Below are positions 49,670 to 60,373 of a stretch of 64,000 nucleotides of DNA, in pieces (within the stretch, counting starts at the first letter, position 1; each line of letters opens with the position of its first letter). The DNA is from Candidatus Hydrogenedentota bacterium (GTDB lineage Bacteria; Hydrogenedentota; Hydrogenedentia; Hydrogenedentales; SLHB01), in the NCBI GenBank assembly GCA_029552745.1, contig JAKPDK010000070.1, positions 62,001 to 126,000 on the forward strand, given 5' to 3'. Position numbers and translations under genes: made by a program. A model generated the notes under the pieces. That model searched no databases, was not told the DNA's origin, and saw only the letters and a list, made by a program, of their open reading frames with translations.

Positions 49670-52600
49670 ATGAGTATTGCGTTCTTGTATTCGATGTCAG
49701 TGTACTGCTTCTTTTCTAGTGGTCAGGCCGTTGATTTTCCAACATGCTTGGAAAATGAATATTTGCGGGTACGTTGGAATGATCAAGGGGACCTTATTGA
49801 AATTGAGGACAAGGAAAAGAATATCGCACTTAGAAGCCCGGCAGATGTAGCTCTCCAAGGTTTCAGCCTAGTTCTTCAGGACGGTGACACTAGAACGGAG
49901 GTTTCTTGCAACGACCAAGAAAAGCCGAAGTTCATTTTTAAAGGTAATGCGTGTAGGGTCGTATGGCGGGAACCTTTGAGAAGCTCCGTAGGAGAGGTAT
50001 TCAGGCTTTCTTTGGAAATGAGATACGAGTTGCTTGGGGACAGGCTTGTTATAACGGGAAAGCTTTCTAACAAATCGAGCGCGTCTGTTGTGGAAGTTCG
50101 GTACTCTCAAATTGGAGGGTTAACGCAACTGCGAGCATTGCCAGATGGAGAGCCGGCAACCATTGGCCCGCCCTTTGACGGAAAGCGTTTGGCGTTGCCG
50201 TTTGAGACGACGGTTCTGGGCTATCCGGGGCATCTTAGTATGGGTTTTTTGAGTGTTGCGAACGAACGTTTGGGACGGGGATTGTATCTTGGGGCGTACG
50301 ACCAAGTGGCGCGCTACAAACAATGGCACTTTGAGACGGTAAAAGGAACAAGTGCAGAAGATATTGCAGTCAAGCTGGTGTTTCTCCCGTTTGTCGGTTC
50401 TGGGGCTACCTGGTCCGGTTGCGACTGGGCGGTCGCTTTTCATGACGGCGACTGGGTCGAGGCAGGTCAAATCTATCGAGAGTGGTTTTTGGAAACGTTT
50501 GGTTTGCGAGACGCGGAAAAAGACTGGATACGACGTGAAAATTGTTTTCAGATGGTTATGATGATGTTGCCGGAAGGGAACATTAATTTCAGGTTCCGAG
50601 ATGTGCCGGAACTAGCGCGTCAAGGAATGCAATACGGCATTGACTCTCTCCAGCTCGCGGGATGGCAGTTGGGAGGGCATGATAATGGTTATCCTTTTTA
50701 CGAGCCCGATCCGCGTCTTGGGACATGGGATGACGTTGCTTGGGCAATTAACGAATGCCACAAAATGGGGGTTCGTGTGTACTTTTTCGCCAATCTTCAT
50801 TGGGCGATGAATGATCTGCGCTGGTTCGAACGAGAACTGCATGAGTATGTGTCTCTCAATGCTTTGGGGAAAACGAACTGGATAGGTTATTGGGGGATGG
50901 GGACAATTGCCTCGCGCATGGGGTATACGCCACCAACGATGTCTTTGCTGGATGTCAATTTTCCTGGCATTGCTGACCCCACTGTAACGTATTTTCGTAA
51001 ATTGGCTGAGGTGGGTGCTGATGGTATTCATATCGACAAGCTCATGCCGGCAGCGCTAGAGTACAATCCTCGTGTTGCCGAGTTGGGGATGAGCCGAGAC
51101 ACCGCAGGATTACAAGGCACAATTAATTTGATGGACCGAATTATTAGAGAATGTACTGCGGTGAAACCGGACTTCGCCTTGTCTTGTGAAGCCTTTTGGG
51201 ACCGTGTCTTTTCATATGGAAGGGCGACGTGGTGGGTAGGCTACATGCCCCTAACTCGCTGGGTTTTCCCTGAAAATGCGGAGACAAAAGGTCAATACTG
51301 GCCTTATGACTTTTTCGGGGTCAATGATGCAGTGCGAGACGGGTCCATACTCATGCTTTCCCCTCATAAATTCAACTATGGAATTGGGTATCCCGTTTGG
51401 CGCCGCATGGCAGCGTATGTAGGTGAAGCCAACCGTATCCGGAATGTCTATGGCAATTATATTTTCTTCGGCCGCAAATGTTCTCCGAATACGATACGTT
51501 TGAAATCAACCAAACTACCTTCGAGCCTTCAGTACGCCGTTTGGGCAGACCTGGATTCGAACCGCCGTGCCGCTGTCTTTACGAACACCCATCGAGAGGA
51601 TATTGCGGTTGAAATTGAGGGTTTTCGAGGTTCCGTGGCTAAGGCTTGCCGAGTCGTGAGGCCTTTTAGGGAAGAGCGTGTATTTTCTTTGCCGGCGACC
51701 GTAAAGATTCCAGGTGAACAATATGCGGTAATCATTGAGGAAACGGAGGAATCAAGCGTTGTAGCCGATGACGAAGCGGGTCAACCAGCTTGTGCACCCA
51801 TTTCTGAAAAGGAAGGTATCACCTTCGATTTCGAAAGTGGTGATTTCAAAGGTTGGCAGGCTGATGGCAACTGGACAGTGGATGACAACACTGCTGGCAA
51901 CTGGTATACGGGGTGGCAAGGGAGGTTTTTTGCTTGGAGCGGCAAAGGAGGAGAGGCCGCAACGGGCAAGCTGCGGTCAATGCCGTTTGTCTTGGACAAA
52001 GACGGGGTTGAAGTGTTGATTGCGGGTTGGGCGGATATTAAAGGCAGGAGTGCCAACCGTTGGAACTATGTGACACTTAATCTAGAAAATGGCAAGGAAT
52101 TGGATCGTGTCTACGCGCCAAACACGACAACTTTCTCCCCCATGATCTTGGATGGAAGCGGTTATCGAGGCCAACGTGTGTTTCTTGAGGCTGTAGACGA
52201 TGCACCGGAAGGTTCCTATTCGATGCTGTGCATTGATAGTATCCGCACAGTTGAAATTCCCACAGGACCTTCTTTCCCCGTGCTGGAACCTAAAGATTAC
52301 ATTCAAATTGAAAACGATAACTTGCTAGTTGCTGTGAGAAAAACGAACGGGGCTATTGCGCGAATCTTTGATAAACAAGGGAAGTCCGACCTCATTCTTG
52401 AACCCAGGCTGGCGGACAACTTTGCTTTTACGTTGCCGATTGTCGGTAAAGAGGCATGGACCAATACCGAAGCGAATCAAATTCGCGGCACGTCGCAACG
52501 GCTTACCTCTTATGCCATTCAAGGCGATACGCTCACATTGCAGTGGGAAGGACCTCTTGTCTCTGTGTTTGGAGTGTATTATGACGTTTCCGCAGAAATG

Positions 52601-53845
52601 AAAATCGTTTTGGAGTGGAGTCAAATCACCTTCACCTTGAAAATAGACAACAGGACAGACCTGGAAATTGGCGAGGTTTGTTATCCCATCATCGGAGGAA
52701 CCAAGGGGCTAGGTAGCAATGAGTTGCAGAGGAAAGCGACACTACGGATCGTACCTGTTGGCAGCGGCATGGATGTGCAACCGATTTACCGTGTATTCAA
52801 TAATATGACGTGGCTCGGGGAACCCTTACCGGAACAGCTTTATGTTTATCCGCACACACTCTCTACGCCTTGGATGTATTTGTATTTGTATAATCCAAAG
52901 AACAAAAGAGGCGTCTATTTTGCAGCTCATGATCCTATTCGTCGCGTGAAAGCGGTCCAGCTACAACAATATCCTGGTTTGGCTTCCTACCGAGTGGACG
53001 GTAATTGGCCTAGACCTGAAGAACTAGAAGGTATGCCCTCAGGGGTTTCCGTGAATTTTGTCCATCTGGTCTACCACCCTCCCAAACAAGAGTTTGTGAC
53101 CAGTCCTGTCGTGCTGCGATTTCAGTCGGGGGACGCAGAGGAGGCGAAACGTACATACCTCAGTTGGTTTGAATCTGTTTTTGGTAAGGCGGCGAATCCC
53201 CACACTGTGAAGAAGCTTAAGCGGGTCGGTCGAATACCTTTTGCGGAAATTGCGAATTTGGTGGAATCATGTAAAGCAGAAGGTGTGGACGCGATCTGTT
53301 TGGATGACTGGAAAATAGGCGGCCAACACAATGGTGTACCGACTTTTACGCCAGCCCCGGAATTGGGAGGTGCGGAAGGTCTTCGTGAGGCTGGGAAGGC
53401 GTGCCACGCAGCGGGCGCACGTCTGTATTTGCGTTTTAACGTCCAGTTTTGTAACCCGGATAGTGAATTATTCAAGTCCTTTCTTGCACCGTATTGCAGC
53501 CGTGACCGATGGGGCGTTCCATTTACTCGGCCGGGGGACCGCTGGGTATTTCTAAATTTGGCGGTTCCCGAGGTGCGAGATTTCCTTGTGGGACAAGTAG
53601 GTGTTTTGGCGCAGGCAGAGGTAGATGGCCTCTATGTTGTTGACTTTTTCAACGACAAACTCGATTTCAATCACTTTAGCGGGATGACTCCAGACCGTTC
53701 CGATTGGGACGGAGGCCTTCAAACTTTGGAGAATTTGTTACATGTCGCCCGGCAGGTCAATCCTGATTTCAGTTTGCTAACGGAAATGTTTCGAGATCAT
53801 TTAACATTGCTCGCGGAAGTGCCTGAGTCTCAGGGTATACCGTGA
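49670..53845 (+). CDS. Large secreted DUF6259/alpha-galactosidase-like protein, two barrel modules with an intervening CBM-like segment
   Basis: YGIDSLQLAGWQLGGHDNGYPFYEPDPRLG and GVDAICLDDWKIGGQHNGVPTFTPAPELG are internal repeats; DFESGDFKGWQADGNW segment between. Confidence 0.75.
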   Translation: MSIAFLYSMSVYCFFSSGQAVDFPTCLENEYLRVRWNDQGDLIEIEDKEKNIALRSPADVALQGFSLVLQDGDTRTEVSCNDQEKPKFIFKGNACRVVWREPLRSSVGEVFRLSLEMRYELLGDRLVITGKLSNKSSASVVEVRYSQIGGLTQLRALPDGEPATIGPPFDGKRLALPFETTVLGYPGHLSMGFLSVANERLGRGLYLGAYDQVARYKQWHFETVKGTSAEDIAVKLVFLPFVGSGATWSGCDWAVAFHDGDWVEAGQIYREWFLETFGLRDAEKDWIRRENCFQMVMMMLPEGNINFRFRDVPELARQGMQYGIDSLQLAGWQLGGHDNGYPFYEPDPRLGTWDDVAWAINECHKMGVRVYFFANLHWAMNDLRWFERELHEYVSLNALGKTNWIGYWGMGTIASRMGYTPPTMSLLDVNFPGIADPTVTYFRKLAEVGADGIHIDKLMPAALEYNPRVAELGMSRDTAGLQGTINLMDRIIRECTAVKPDFALSCEAFWDRVFSYGRATWWVGYMPLTRWVFPENAETKGQYWPYDFFGVNDAVRDGSILMLSPHKFNYGIGYPVWRRMAAYVGEANRIRNVYGNYIFFGRKCSPNTIRLKSTKLPSSLQYAVWADLDSNRRAAVFTNTHREDIAVEIEGFRGSVAKACRVVRPFREERVFSLPATVKIPGEQYAVIIEETEESSVVADDEAGQPACAPISEKEGITFDFESGDFKGWQADGNWTVDDNTAGNWYTGWQGRFFAWSGKGGEAATGKLRSMPFVLDKDGVEVLIAGWADIKGRSANRWNYVTLNLENGKELDRVYAPNTTTFSPMILDGSGYRGQRVFLEAVDDAPEGSYSMLCIDSIRTVEIPTGPSFPVLEPKDYIQIENDNLLVAVRKTNGAIARIFDKQGKSDLILEPRLADNFAFTLPIVGKEAWTNTEANQIRGTSQRLTSYAIQGDTLTLQWEGPLVSVFGVYYDVSAEMKIVLEWSQITFTLKIDNRTDLEIGEVCYPIIGGTKGLGSNELQRKATLRIVPVGSGMDVQPIYRVFNNMTWLGEPLPEQLYVYPHTLSTPWMYLYLYNPKNKRGVYFAAHDPIRRVKAVQLQQYPGLASYRVDGNWPRPEELEGMPSGVSVNFVHLVYHPPKQEFVTSPVVLRFQSGDAEEAKRTYLSWFESVFGKAANPHTVKKLKRVGRIPFAEIANLVESCKAEGVDAICLDDWKIGGQHNGVPTFTPAPELGGAEGLREAGKACHAAGARLYLRFNVQFCNPDSELFKSFLAPYCSRDRWGVPFTRPGDRWVFLNLAVPEVRDFLVGQVGVLAQAEVDGLYVVDFFNDKLDFNHFSGMTPDRSDWDGGLQTLENLLHVARQVNPDFSLLTEMFRDHLTLLAEVPESQGIP

Positions 53846-53997
53846 GACACTTGGAGAGAACCTACATTATTTTCAGACTATTGCGCAAATTCGGAAGAGC
53901 ATGATCACTCGGGTGATGACCTCTTCTGCCTCAAAACTGGAGTTGTACAGAACGGGTTTGCATAAGGCAACGCGCCCTTATTTTAGGAGAAAGCAAA

Positions 53998-56072
53998 TGG
54001 GAAGCACAGCGCACGGATTTATGAAGCATCGAGGTGTTCCTATATGGCTACTATTTTTGGGCGCGTTAACTTGCCACGTTCTCGCTGAGGACGAGGTACA
54101 GGTTTGGGAGCGTTGGGAACACGTTTTGGTGAGCGATTGGGAGTATGAAGACCCTTGCCGGGAGGTGTGCCTGCGTGTACGTTTCATTTCGGATGATGGA
54201 ACTACGCTGGAAGGAATGGGCTTCTGGGATGGGGAAAAGACTTTTGTCATCCGAAACGTTTTTCCGGCGGCTGGTGTATGGACCTGGCTGACGCAATGCT
54301 CGGATGAAAGCAATGGGGGGCTTCATAATCAGAGAGGGACGATACGGGTGAACCCTTCGAAGGCGTCAAGCCCATTTTGCAAGCACGGCTATGTACGTGT
54401 TTCTGACGATGGACGATTACTTGTCTTTTCAGATAGTACACCCTTCCTTTGGATTGGCGACACGTGTTGGGCGGCGCCTGTGCATGCAACGGCAGATGAG
54501 TGGGAACGATACGTGCGCAACCGCGTGTCGAAAGGATACTCGGTTTTGCAGATGGCAATTTCACCTGATTGGGCGCTTGAACATTCCCGTCGTGGAATTC
54601 AGCCGTTTTTGTCTTCACTGCCTGACATTTCGAAGCCGAATCCGCGGTTTTTTCAAGAACTTGACCGCATGGTTGGTCAGGCAAATGATAGTGGTTTGCT
54701 GGTGCTGTTGGTGGGGCTCATGGAGACACCCTATAGATATCCACCACCTGAACAGATCAGATTGTTCAGCCGTTATGTTGCGGCACGGTATCGTTCCTAC
54801 GCTGTCGTCCTTTCCCCAAGTTTCGATAGTCCGATCCGTGAAGAGGAAACGTTTGCTTCCGTGCGGGGAATTCGCGAGGCGGCGCCTTCCGCGCTTATTA
54901 CGATGCATATGGGCACCGGTGTTGGTCCTCAGTTTCACGCTGAGGATTGGCTTTCTTTCGATATGTTTCAAAGTGGTCACAATGGCGGCGATAGGGCGCG
55001 GCAGTCTGCGCGTGCTATTGGTATGCCGCGGGATATCTTATCGATGGAGCCGCGCAAACCAATAATTAACGGAGAGGCGATCTATGAAGGGGAACTGGGA
55101 TCAGCCTATGACGTCCGCCGAACGGCTTGGCTGAGTTTTCTTTCCGGAGCGGTGGGATATACTGCGGGGATTGACCAAATATATCGGTGGGATGAAACCG
55201 CCACGGCCAGTATGAATTTCCCTTCCAGTGTCCAAGTCTCTCTGTTGGCGAGGTTTTTGCGTCTCTTGCCTTGGTGGACGTTGCAACCGGCTCCGGAGCG
55301 TATCTTAAATCAACCTAAGGACAAAGCGAGGAATATGGCTTTTGCAATGAGTGACGACAAGAGTTTCGGGGTAGCGTATTTGCCGGAGAACGAAAAGATC
55401 GTTCTCGATTTGACGGGTTGTGCCGAGTCGTATGAAGCGCATTGGGTAAGTCCTATAACGGGTGCCTGCGTTTCTGGAACTATGCGGCGCGATGCTGATC
55501 GGGTAATCTTGGCTCCTCCCGATGCCAGAGACTGGGCTCTTTTAATAGGTACTCCGGGTCGGTTTGACCTGACTACCTTGCGAGGGAAATTGGCAGCGGG
55601 TTCCTCGCACCGTGGTTCGAAGGCGGAAATATCGTTTTCCAAAGATAGCGAGGCGAAAGGGCTTGTCTTAAAATCCGCCGCCGATGGACACTTTATTAGG
55701 GAAGTGTTCGGGGGAATTGTATGCGTGGCTAACGAAACCCCAAAACGGGATCAATACCTTTACGTTGATGTTGACGACGCGCTGGCGTTCCGGAATAGGG
55801 TACGTAAAATGATTTTGAAAGCCGATGTGCACGCGGAGGAACCGTTGCAGGGTGTTCAGCTTCAATATGACGTGGGTGGTGATGCAGAAATTGCAAACAT
55901 TTACCGTTCTTTGTCGCCCTTTTCGGTAAGTAGAAACGGAACTTGGACAACCCTCGAGTTTCTTGTAGAAAACCCTTACTTCGGAAATCGACAAAATGCG
56001 GGAGCCGATTTTCGGCTTTATTGGGGTGGGCTGCGGTGTTTTGTTCGAAGCGTGGAGGTCTGTTTGAAATAG
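53998..56072 (+). CDS. Secreted DUF5060/DUF4038-like glycosidase-type protein (ORF open from 53901)
   Basis: AGGAGA SD; signal peptide; N-terminal VWERWEHVLVSDWEYEDPCREV..; barrel motif LVFSDSTPFLWIGDTCWAAPVHATADEWERYVRNRVSKGYSVLQM. Confidence 0.72.
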
Positions 56073-56164
56073 ATTAGCGCTAGAAAGGCAGCGTTTCCCT
56101 CTTGCCAAGGTGGCATTAGATACGTAGTAGTATTTCAAAACACAGCTCGGCTTTAAAATATGTT

Positions 56165-56194
56165 TTGACTATGACCCTGTTTTTGTGGTATAGA
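56165..56194 (+). promoter_or_regulatory. Putative sigma70 promoter (TTGACT-N18-TATAGA)
   Basis: Elements upstream of the small zinc-binding ORF. Confidence 0.5.
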
Positions 56195-56273
56195 AATAGG
56201 GCTTGTGTGCATTTCAGGTACTGGGCGGAAAAATGTCTTGAATAGACCTAGGAAGGGAGGTGTATTGGCGAGT

Positions 56274-56423
56274 ATGCGTATGAGAACGGCGGTATGTGCA
56301 TTTTGTAATGAAGTCATTGAGCCTGTAGACATTCAGTTTGGCGATGTTCGAATTGTGAATGGTGAGTATTGGCACCTGGATTGTTACGCCGAATACTTTG
56401 ATGAAGTTCTTGAAGAGGCGTAA
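56274..56423 (+). CDS. Small LIM/zinc-finger-like protein (49 aa; ORF open from 56205)
   Basis: VCAFCNEVIEPV...EYWHLDCYAEYF (CxxC..HxxC); SD GGGAGGTG. Confidence 0.65.
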   Translation: MRMRTAVCAFCNEVIEPVDIQFGDVRIVNGEYWHLDCYAEYFDEVLEEA

Positions 56424-56575
56424 TTCTTAGCCCAATTGGACCCCGCGCTTTTCTCCCAAATGACGACTCGTGGTACAGGTGTTTTCTGTGGGCTTGATTT
56501 TTGTGTGCGTTTTCGCTACAAAATGATAGGATTCAAACAGTTTAAAAACAAACCGGAACCAAGACATCATCGCCT

Positions 56576-57637
56576 ATGGATGTGCCATACGGTGCTATAT
56601 GTTTCGAAGGGTCCGGGGAAATTGGAGTACCTGACTTGGCCGAGAAAACACAAGCTCGTCTTTCATTAGACCAGTGTCTGCCTTTCGAGCGACGCTTGGT
56701 TGAGTTAGAGAAGACAATGGAGAAGACGGAGTCTCCCGAAGAGCGTGAACGGCTTGAGCGGGAGCTTCGCGAGGAGCAAGAAAAGGTTTTTGCTCACCTT
56801 ACTCCCTGGCAACGGGTCCAATTGGCAAGACATCCTCTCCGACCGAGAATGTTGGATTATACTTCCCGAATTTTGGAAGACTTTGTTGAACTTCACGGTG
56901 ATCGTGCTGTGGGCGATGATCCGGCGATGGTGTGCGGTATAGGCCGGTTTCGGGGACGAACGATAGTGGTTGTAGGCCAGCAAAAGGGTGTAAGCACCGA
57001 TGAGAAGGTGCGGCGTAATTTTGGTATGGCACACCCGGAAGGTTACCGGAAGGCGTTGCGGCTTTTTGAGATGGCGGAACGGTTACGCCTTCCCGTTATT
57101 ACCTTTGTGGACACGCCTGCAGCACATCCCGGTATTGAAGCGGAGAAGCGTGGACAGGGTCCTGCCATTGCGAGGAACCTTTGGGCGTTGATGCGTCTCC
57201 AAACACCGGTATTCTGCAGCATTCTCGGGGAGGGGGGCAGCGGCGGTGCACTTGGTATAGCCGTGGGTGATTGGATCGCGATGTTTGAGCACGCTATCTA
57301 CGTAATATGTCCACCGGAGCGCTGTGCGGAGATCCTCTGGCGCGATGCAGAAAAGAAAGAGTTGGCGGCGTGTGCGCTTAAAGTTACTGCTGCCGATCTG
57401 AAGTCTTACCATGTAATTGATTCGGTTATGCCGGAGCCTCTGGGTGGGGCACATCGCAACCCGGATGCTGCAGCAGAGACGCTGGCATCGGAAATAGAGA
57501 GTTTTTTGGTGCGGTGCGAACGTGGGGAGTGGAGTGTATCGGCACGCCGTGAGAAGTTCGCGCGCATGGGTTCTTGGCAAGAAGGCGAGCCGCCGCAAGT
57601 AACGGCAGATTCCTCAGATGACGGCACGGTTGGGTAA
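56576..57637 (+). CDS. accA: Acetyl-CoA carboxylase carboxyltransferase subunit alpha
   Basis: RPRMLDYTSRILEDFVELHGDRAVGDDPAMVCGIGRF, FGMAHPEGYRKALRL, DTPAAHPGIEAEKRGQG, GEGGSGGALGIAVGD. Confidence 0.96.
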   Translation: MDVPYGAICFEGSGEIGVPDLAEKTQARLSLDQCLPFERRLVELEKTMEKTESPEERERLERELREEQEKVFAHLTPWQRVQLARHPLRPRMLDYTSRILEDFVELHGDRAVGDDPAMVCGIGRFRGRTIVVVGQQKGVSTDEKVRRNFGMAHPEGYRKALRLFEMAERLRLPVITFVDTPAAHPGIEAEKRGQGPAIARNLWALMRLQTPVFCSILGEGGSGGALGIAVGDWIAMFEHAIYVICPPERCAEILWRDAEKKELAACALKVTAADLKSYHVIDSVMPEPLGGAHRNPDAAAETLASEIESFLVRCERGEWSVSARREKFARMGSWQEGEPPQVTADSSDDGTVG

Positions 57638-57944
57638 AGGCGAGGAGGCGCCATCGCCAACTGGACCGGCTCTTGCACGAATAGCAGTTCTTGTGCAGCC
57701 GCGGGCATCTCGAAATCAGTTTTCTTTCGGCCCAGATGGCCAAATAAAGGTAGCCCTTACGGCTCCCCCTGTCGAGGGAGAGGCTAATAAGATGCTTTGT
57801 GCCGTGGTGGCTGACAAACTAGGTGTAGCGAAATCCAACGTCAAGGTAATAGCGGGGCAGCGGGGGAGGCGCAAGATCGTTGAGATTCGCGGTCTGAGCA
57901 ACCGAGAAGTCAGCAACATCTTGGATAGCCTTCTGAAGGACTAA
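57618..57944 (+). CDS. DUF167/YggU family protein
   Basis: VQPRASRNQ..IKVALTAPPVEGEANKMLCAVVADKLGVAKSNVKVIAGQRGRRK. Confidence 0.92.
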   Translation: MTARLGKGEEAPSPTGPALARIAVLVQPRASRNQFSFGPDGQIKVALTAPPVEGEANKMLCAVVADKLGVAKSNVKVIAGQRGRRKIVEIRGLSNREVSNILDSLLKD

Positions 57945-58093
57945 TTCTGTGATCCAGACAGGGTAAGGATTATGTCTGGAAACCTCGGGCGGATTTTTCC
58001 TCTGAAAGCGTGAGGTCGGGGTTTCGGCAAATGAGGGGAGGAAATCTGTTGCGGGAACTTTGTTTTTGTCTTTGGACATTGATAGAGAAGGTT

Positions 58094-58122
58094 TTGAAAT
58101 TGAGATTGCTTTTGTCTAATAT
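58094..58122 (+). promoter_or_regulatory. Putative sigma70 promoter (TTGAAA-N17-TAATAT)
   Basis: Elements upstream of the PIN/TRAM gene. Confidence 0.5.
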
Positions 58123-58179
58123 GGTTTGTAGAGAATGCGGCTCTTGGGGTGAGAGCAGCTAAGGGGAAACGACGGGCAT

Positions 58180-59211
58180 ATGCTTATTCGAATTATCCGG
58201 GTGTTATTTGTAGCGGGGTGCGGCATTATGGGCGCTGTTTGGGCGGTCTATATTGTCAATGCAGTCGCGGATCGGTCTTCTTTTTGGTACGAAAAGGGTC
58301 TGGGTGTTGCTGCGGGAATCATAACAGGCCTGGGCGTTTTGTTCTTGCTACGCTTAATTACTCAAGAAGTCTTCGAGAAGATTTATCCCGCGCTCATAGC
58401 CATTACACTGGCGCTGGTTTTTGGTTTTACACTGGGTCAGTGGTTCATAAATATGTATTTCGAGCATACCGACAACGTTTTTAAGACGTTTTTGGTCTGT
58501 ACGCTGGTGCTGGTATTTGGCTTTGTCGGTGTTTCTCTGGGCTTGACAAGGGCGTCTAATTGGGAAACCCTTATGAAGGCGGTGCAGCGTAAAAACTTCG
58601 TAGGGGTTTCGCCCAAAGTTGTGGACACGAGTGTGATTATTGATGGGCGGATTGCAGACATTTGTGCGACAGGTTTTATTGAGGGTGTTTTGGTTGTGCC
58701 CCGGTTTGTTCTCAAGGAGTTACAGAACATTGCGGATTCTAGCGACGTTCTTCGCCGCGCGAGAGGTAGACGCGGGCTGGATATACTTCACGCCTTGCAA
58801 GAACCGGATAGCAAAGTGACGGTGCATATTATTGAAGATGATCCCCCGGACCTTTCAGAAGTGGACGAAAAGCTTGTTCGGGTGGCGCGACAATACAATG
58901 CCAAGATCTTGACCAATGACCTAAACCTGAACAAAGTGGCGCAAATAGAAGGCGTCCAAGTGCTAAACATTAATGACTTAGCGAACGCATTGAAACCGGC
59001 GGTTTTACCGGATGAGTTCATGAAAGTGCGAATCGTGAAAGAAGGGAAGGAATCGTTCCAAGGTGTTGGGTATTTGGACGATGGAACGATGGTCGTAGTT
59101 GATGGCGCCCGCGATTTTGTCGGAAAAGACGTTTCGGTGATTGTGACAAGTGTTTTACAGACTTCTGCGGGACGAATGATCTTTTCAAAGTTGCAGAGCG
59201 TTTTGTCGTGA
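58180..59211 (+). CDS. PIN/TRAM-domain membrane protein (YacL-like)
   Basis: 4-TM N-terminus; VVDTSVIIDGRIADICATGFIEGVLVVPRFVLKELQNIADSSDVLRRARGRRGLDIL; TRAM-like C-terminus. Confidence 0.94.
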   Translation: MLIRIIRVLFVAGCGIMGAVWAVYIVNAVADRSSFWYEKGLGVAAGIITGLGVLFLLRLITQEVFEKIYPALIAITLALVFGFTLGQWFINMYFEHTDNVFKTFLVCTLVLVFGFVGVSLGLTRASNWETLMKAVQRKNFVGVSPKVVDTSVIIDGRIADICATGFIEGVLVVPRFVLKELQNIADSSDVLRRARGRRGLDILHALQEPDSKVTVHIIEDDPPDLSEVDEKLVRVARQYNAKILTNDLNLNKVAQIEGVQVLNINDLANALKPAVLPDEFMKVRIVKEGKESFQGVGYLDDGTMVVVDGARDFVGKDVSVIVTSVLQTSAGRMIFSKLQSVLS

Positions 59212-59897
59212 GTGTTCAGACGATCGTTCCCGCCGCAGGTGCGGGGACACGCTTAAAATCTGAGAAACCGAAAGCCCTTGTCGATTTAGGTGGTAAACCC
59301 CTTCTGGTGAGGACGTTGCTACGGCTCCAAAAAGCCGGTATTGCAGAAGACGTTATCGTATTGGCTCCACCGGATAATCTGGACTTGTTTCAGGAGGTAT
59401 TGGAGGGCGCTGGTCTCGATTTTCGGTGGCGTCTTGTTCCTGGGGGGAGCGAACGCCAGATTTCGGTCAGTCGTGGAATTGAAGCCCTTCCATCACATGT
59501 TGAATGGGTGGTGATCCATGATGCGGCACGACCCTTTGTTCCCGTGAATTGCATTCACCAGGCTCTTGAGGCCGCCCGCGCCGTTGGTGCTGCCACGGTT
59601 GCTATACCTTGTACGGATACGATATTAGTCGCGGATTCTGATTGTTTTCTGGTGGAGACGCCGGAACGGAAACACCTTTGGGCGTGTCAAACCCCCCAAG
59701 TGTTTCGTGTTGACATTATTGTGGAAGCTCACCGCTGGGCAACGGAGCATCGGTTCTTAGCAACAGATGATGCTACATTGGTGCGGAGTTTGGGGAATCC
59801 TGTCAGACTGGTAATGGGTTCGACACTAAATTTCAAGATCACAACACCGACGGACCTTCTGATGGCAGGTCTTTTAATTGAAAGAGGTTTTGTCTGA
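59208..59897 (+). CDS. ispD: 2-C-methyl-D-erythritol 4-phosphate cytidylyltransferase
   Basis: VPAAGAGTRLKSEKPKALVDLGGKPLLVRTL, VIHDAARPFV. Confidence 0.95.
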   Translation: MSVQTIVPAAGAGTRLKSEKPKALVDLGGKPLLVRTLLRLQKAGIAEDVIVLAPPDNLDLFQEVLEGAGLDFRWRLVPGGSERQISVSRGIEALPSHVEWVVIHDAARPFVPVNCIHQALEAARAVGAATVAIPCTDTILVADSDCFLVETPERKHLWACQTPQVFRVDIIVEAHRWATEHRFLATDDATLVRSLGNPVRLVMGSTLNFKITTPTDLLMAGLLIERGFV

Positions 59898-60373
59898 TGC
59901 GCGTAGGACATGGGTATGACCTTCACCGTTTGGCGAAGGGGCGACGGTTGGTCTTGGGGGGAATAGTTATTCCTCACGATAGAGGTCTGGAAGGACATTC
60001 CGATGCGGATGTCCTCGTTCACGCGATAATAGATGCCCTTTTGGGGGCTGCTGCCTTAGGCAATATCGGTCAGCATTTTCCGGACAATGATCCCGCTTAC
60101 AAAAACGCAGACAGCATCATGCTGTTGAAGAAAGTCATGGCGCTTATCCTTGATAAAGGTTACGTGGTGGAAAACGTGGATGCGACTCTCATTGCGGAAA
60201 AACCCAAGCTTAATCCTTTTCTAGATACGATACGGACCAATCTAGCGGCTTGTTTGAATGTGGATCTAGACTGTGTCTCCGTTAAAGCGAAAACGAACGA
60301 AAGAGTGGGGCCCGAAGGGCGAGAAGAGGCGATAAGTGCGCACGCCGTGGTATTGTTGTCCCTCAGGACGTAA
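59897..60373 (+). CDS. ispF: 2-C-methyl-D-erythritol 2,4-cyclodiphosphate synthase
   Basis: MRVGHGYDLHRL, GHSDADVLVHAIIDALLGAAALGNIGQHFPD. Confidence 0.97.
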   Translation: MRVGHGYDLHRLAKGRRLVLGGIVIPHDRGLEGHSDADVLVHAIIDALLGAAALGNIGQHFPDNDPAYKNADSIMLLKKVMALILDKGYVVENVDATLIAEKPKLNPFLDTIRTNLAACLNVDLDCVSVKAKTNERVGPEGREEAISAHAVVLLSLRT

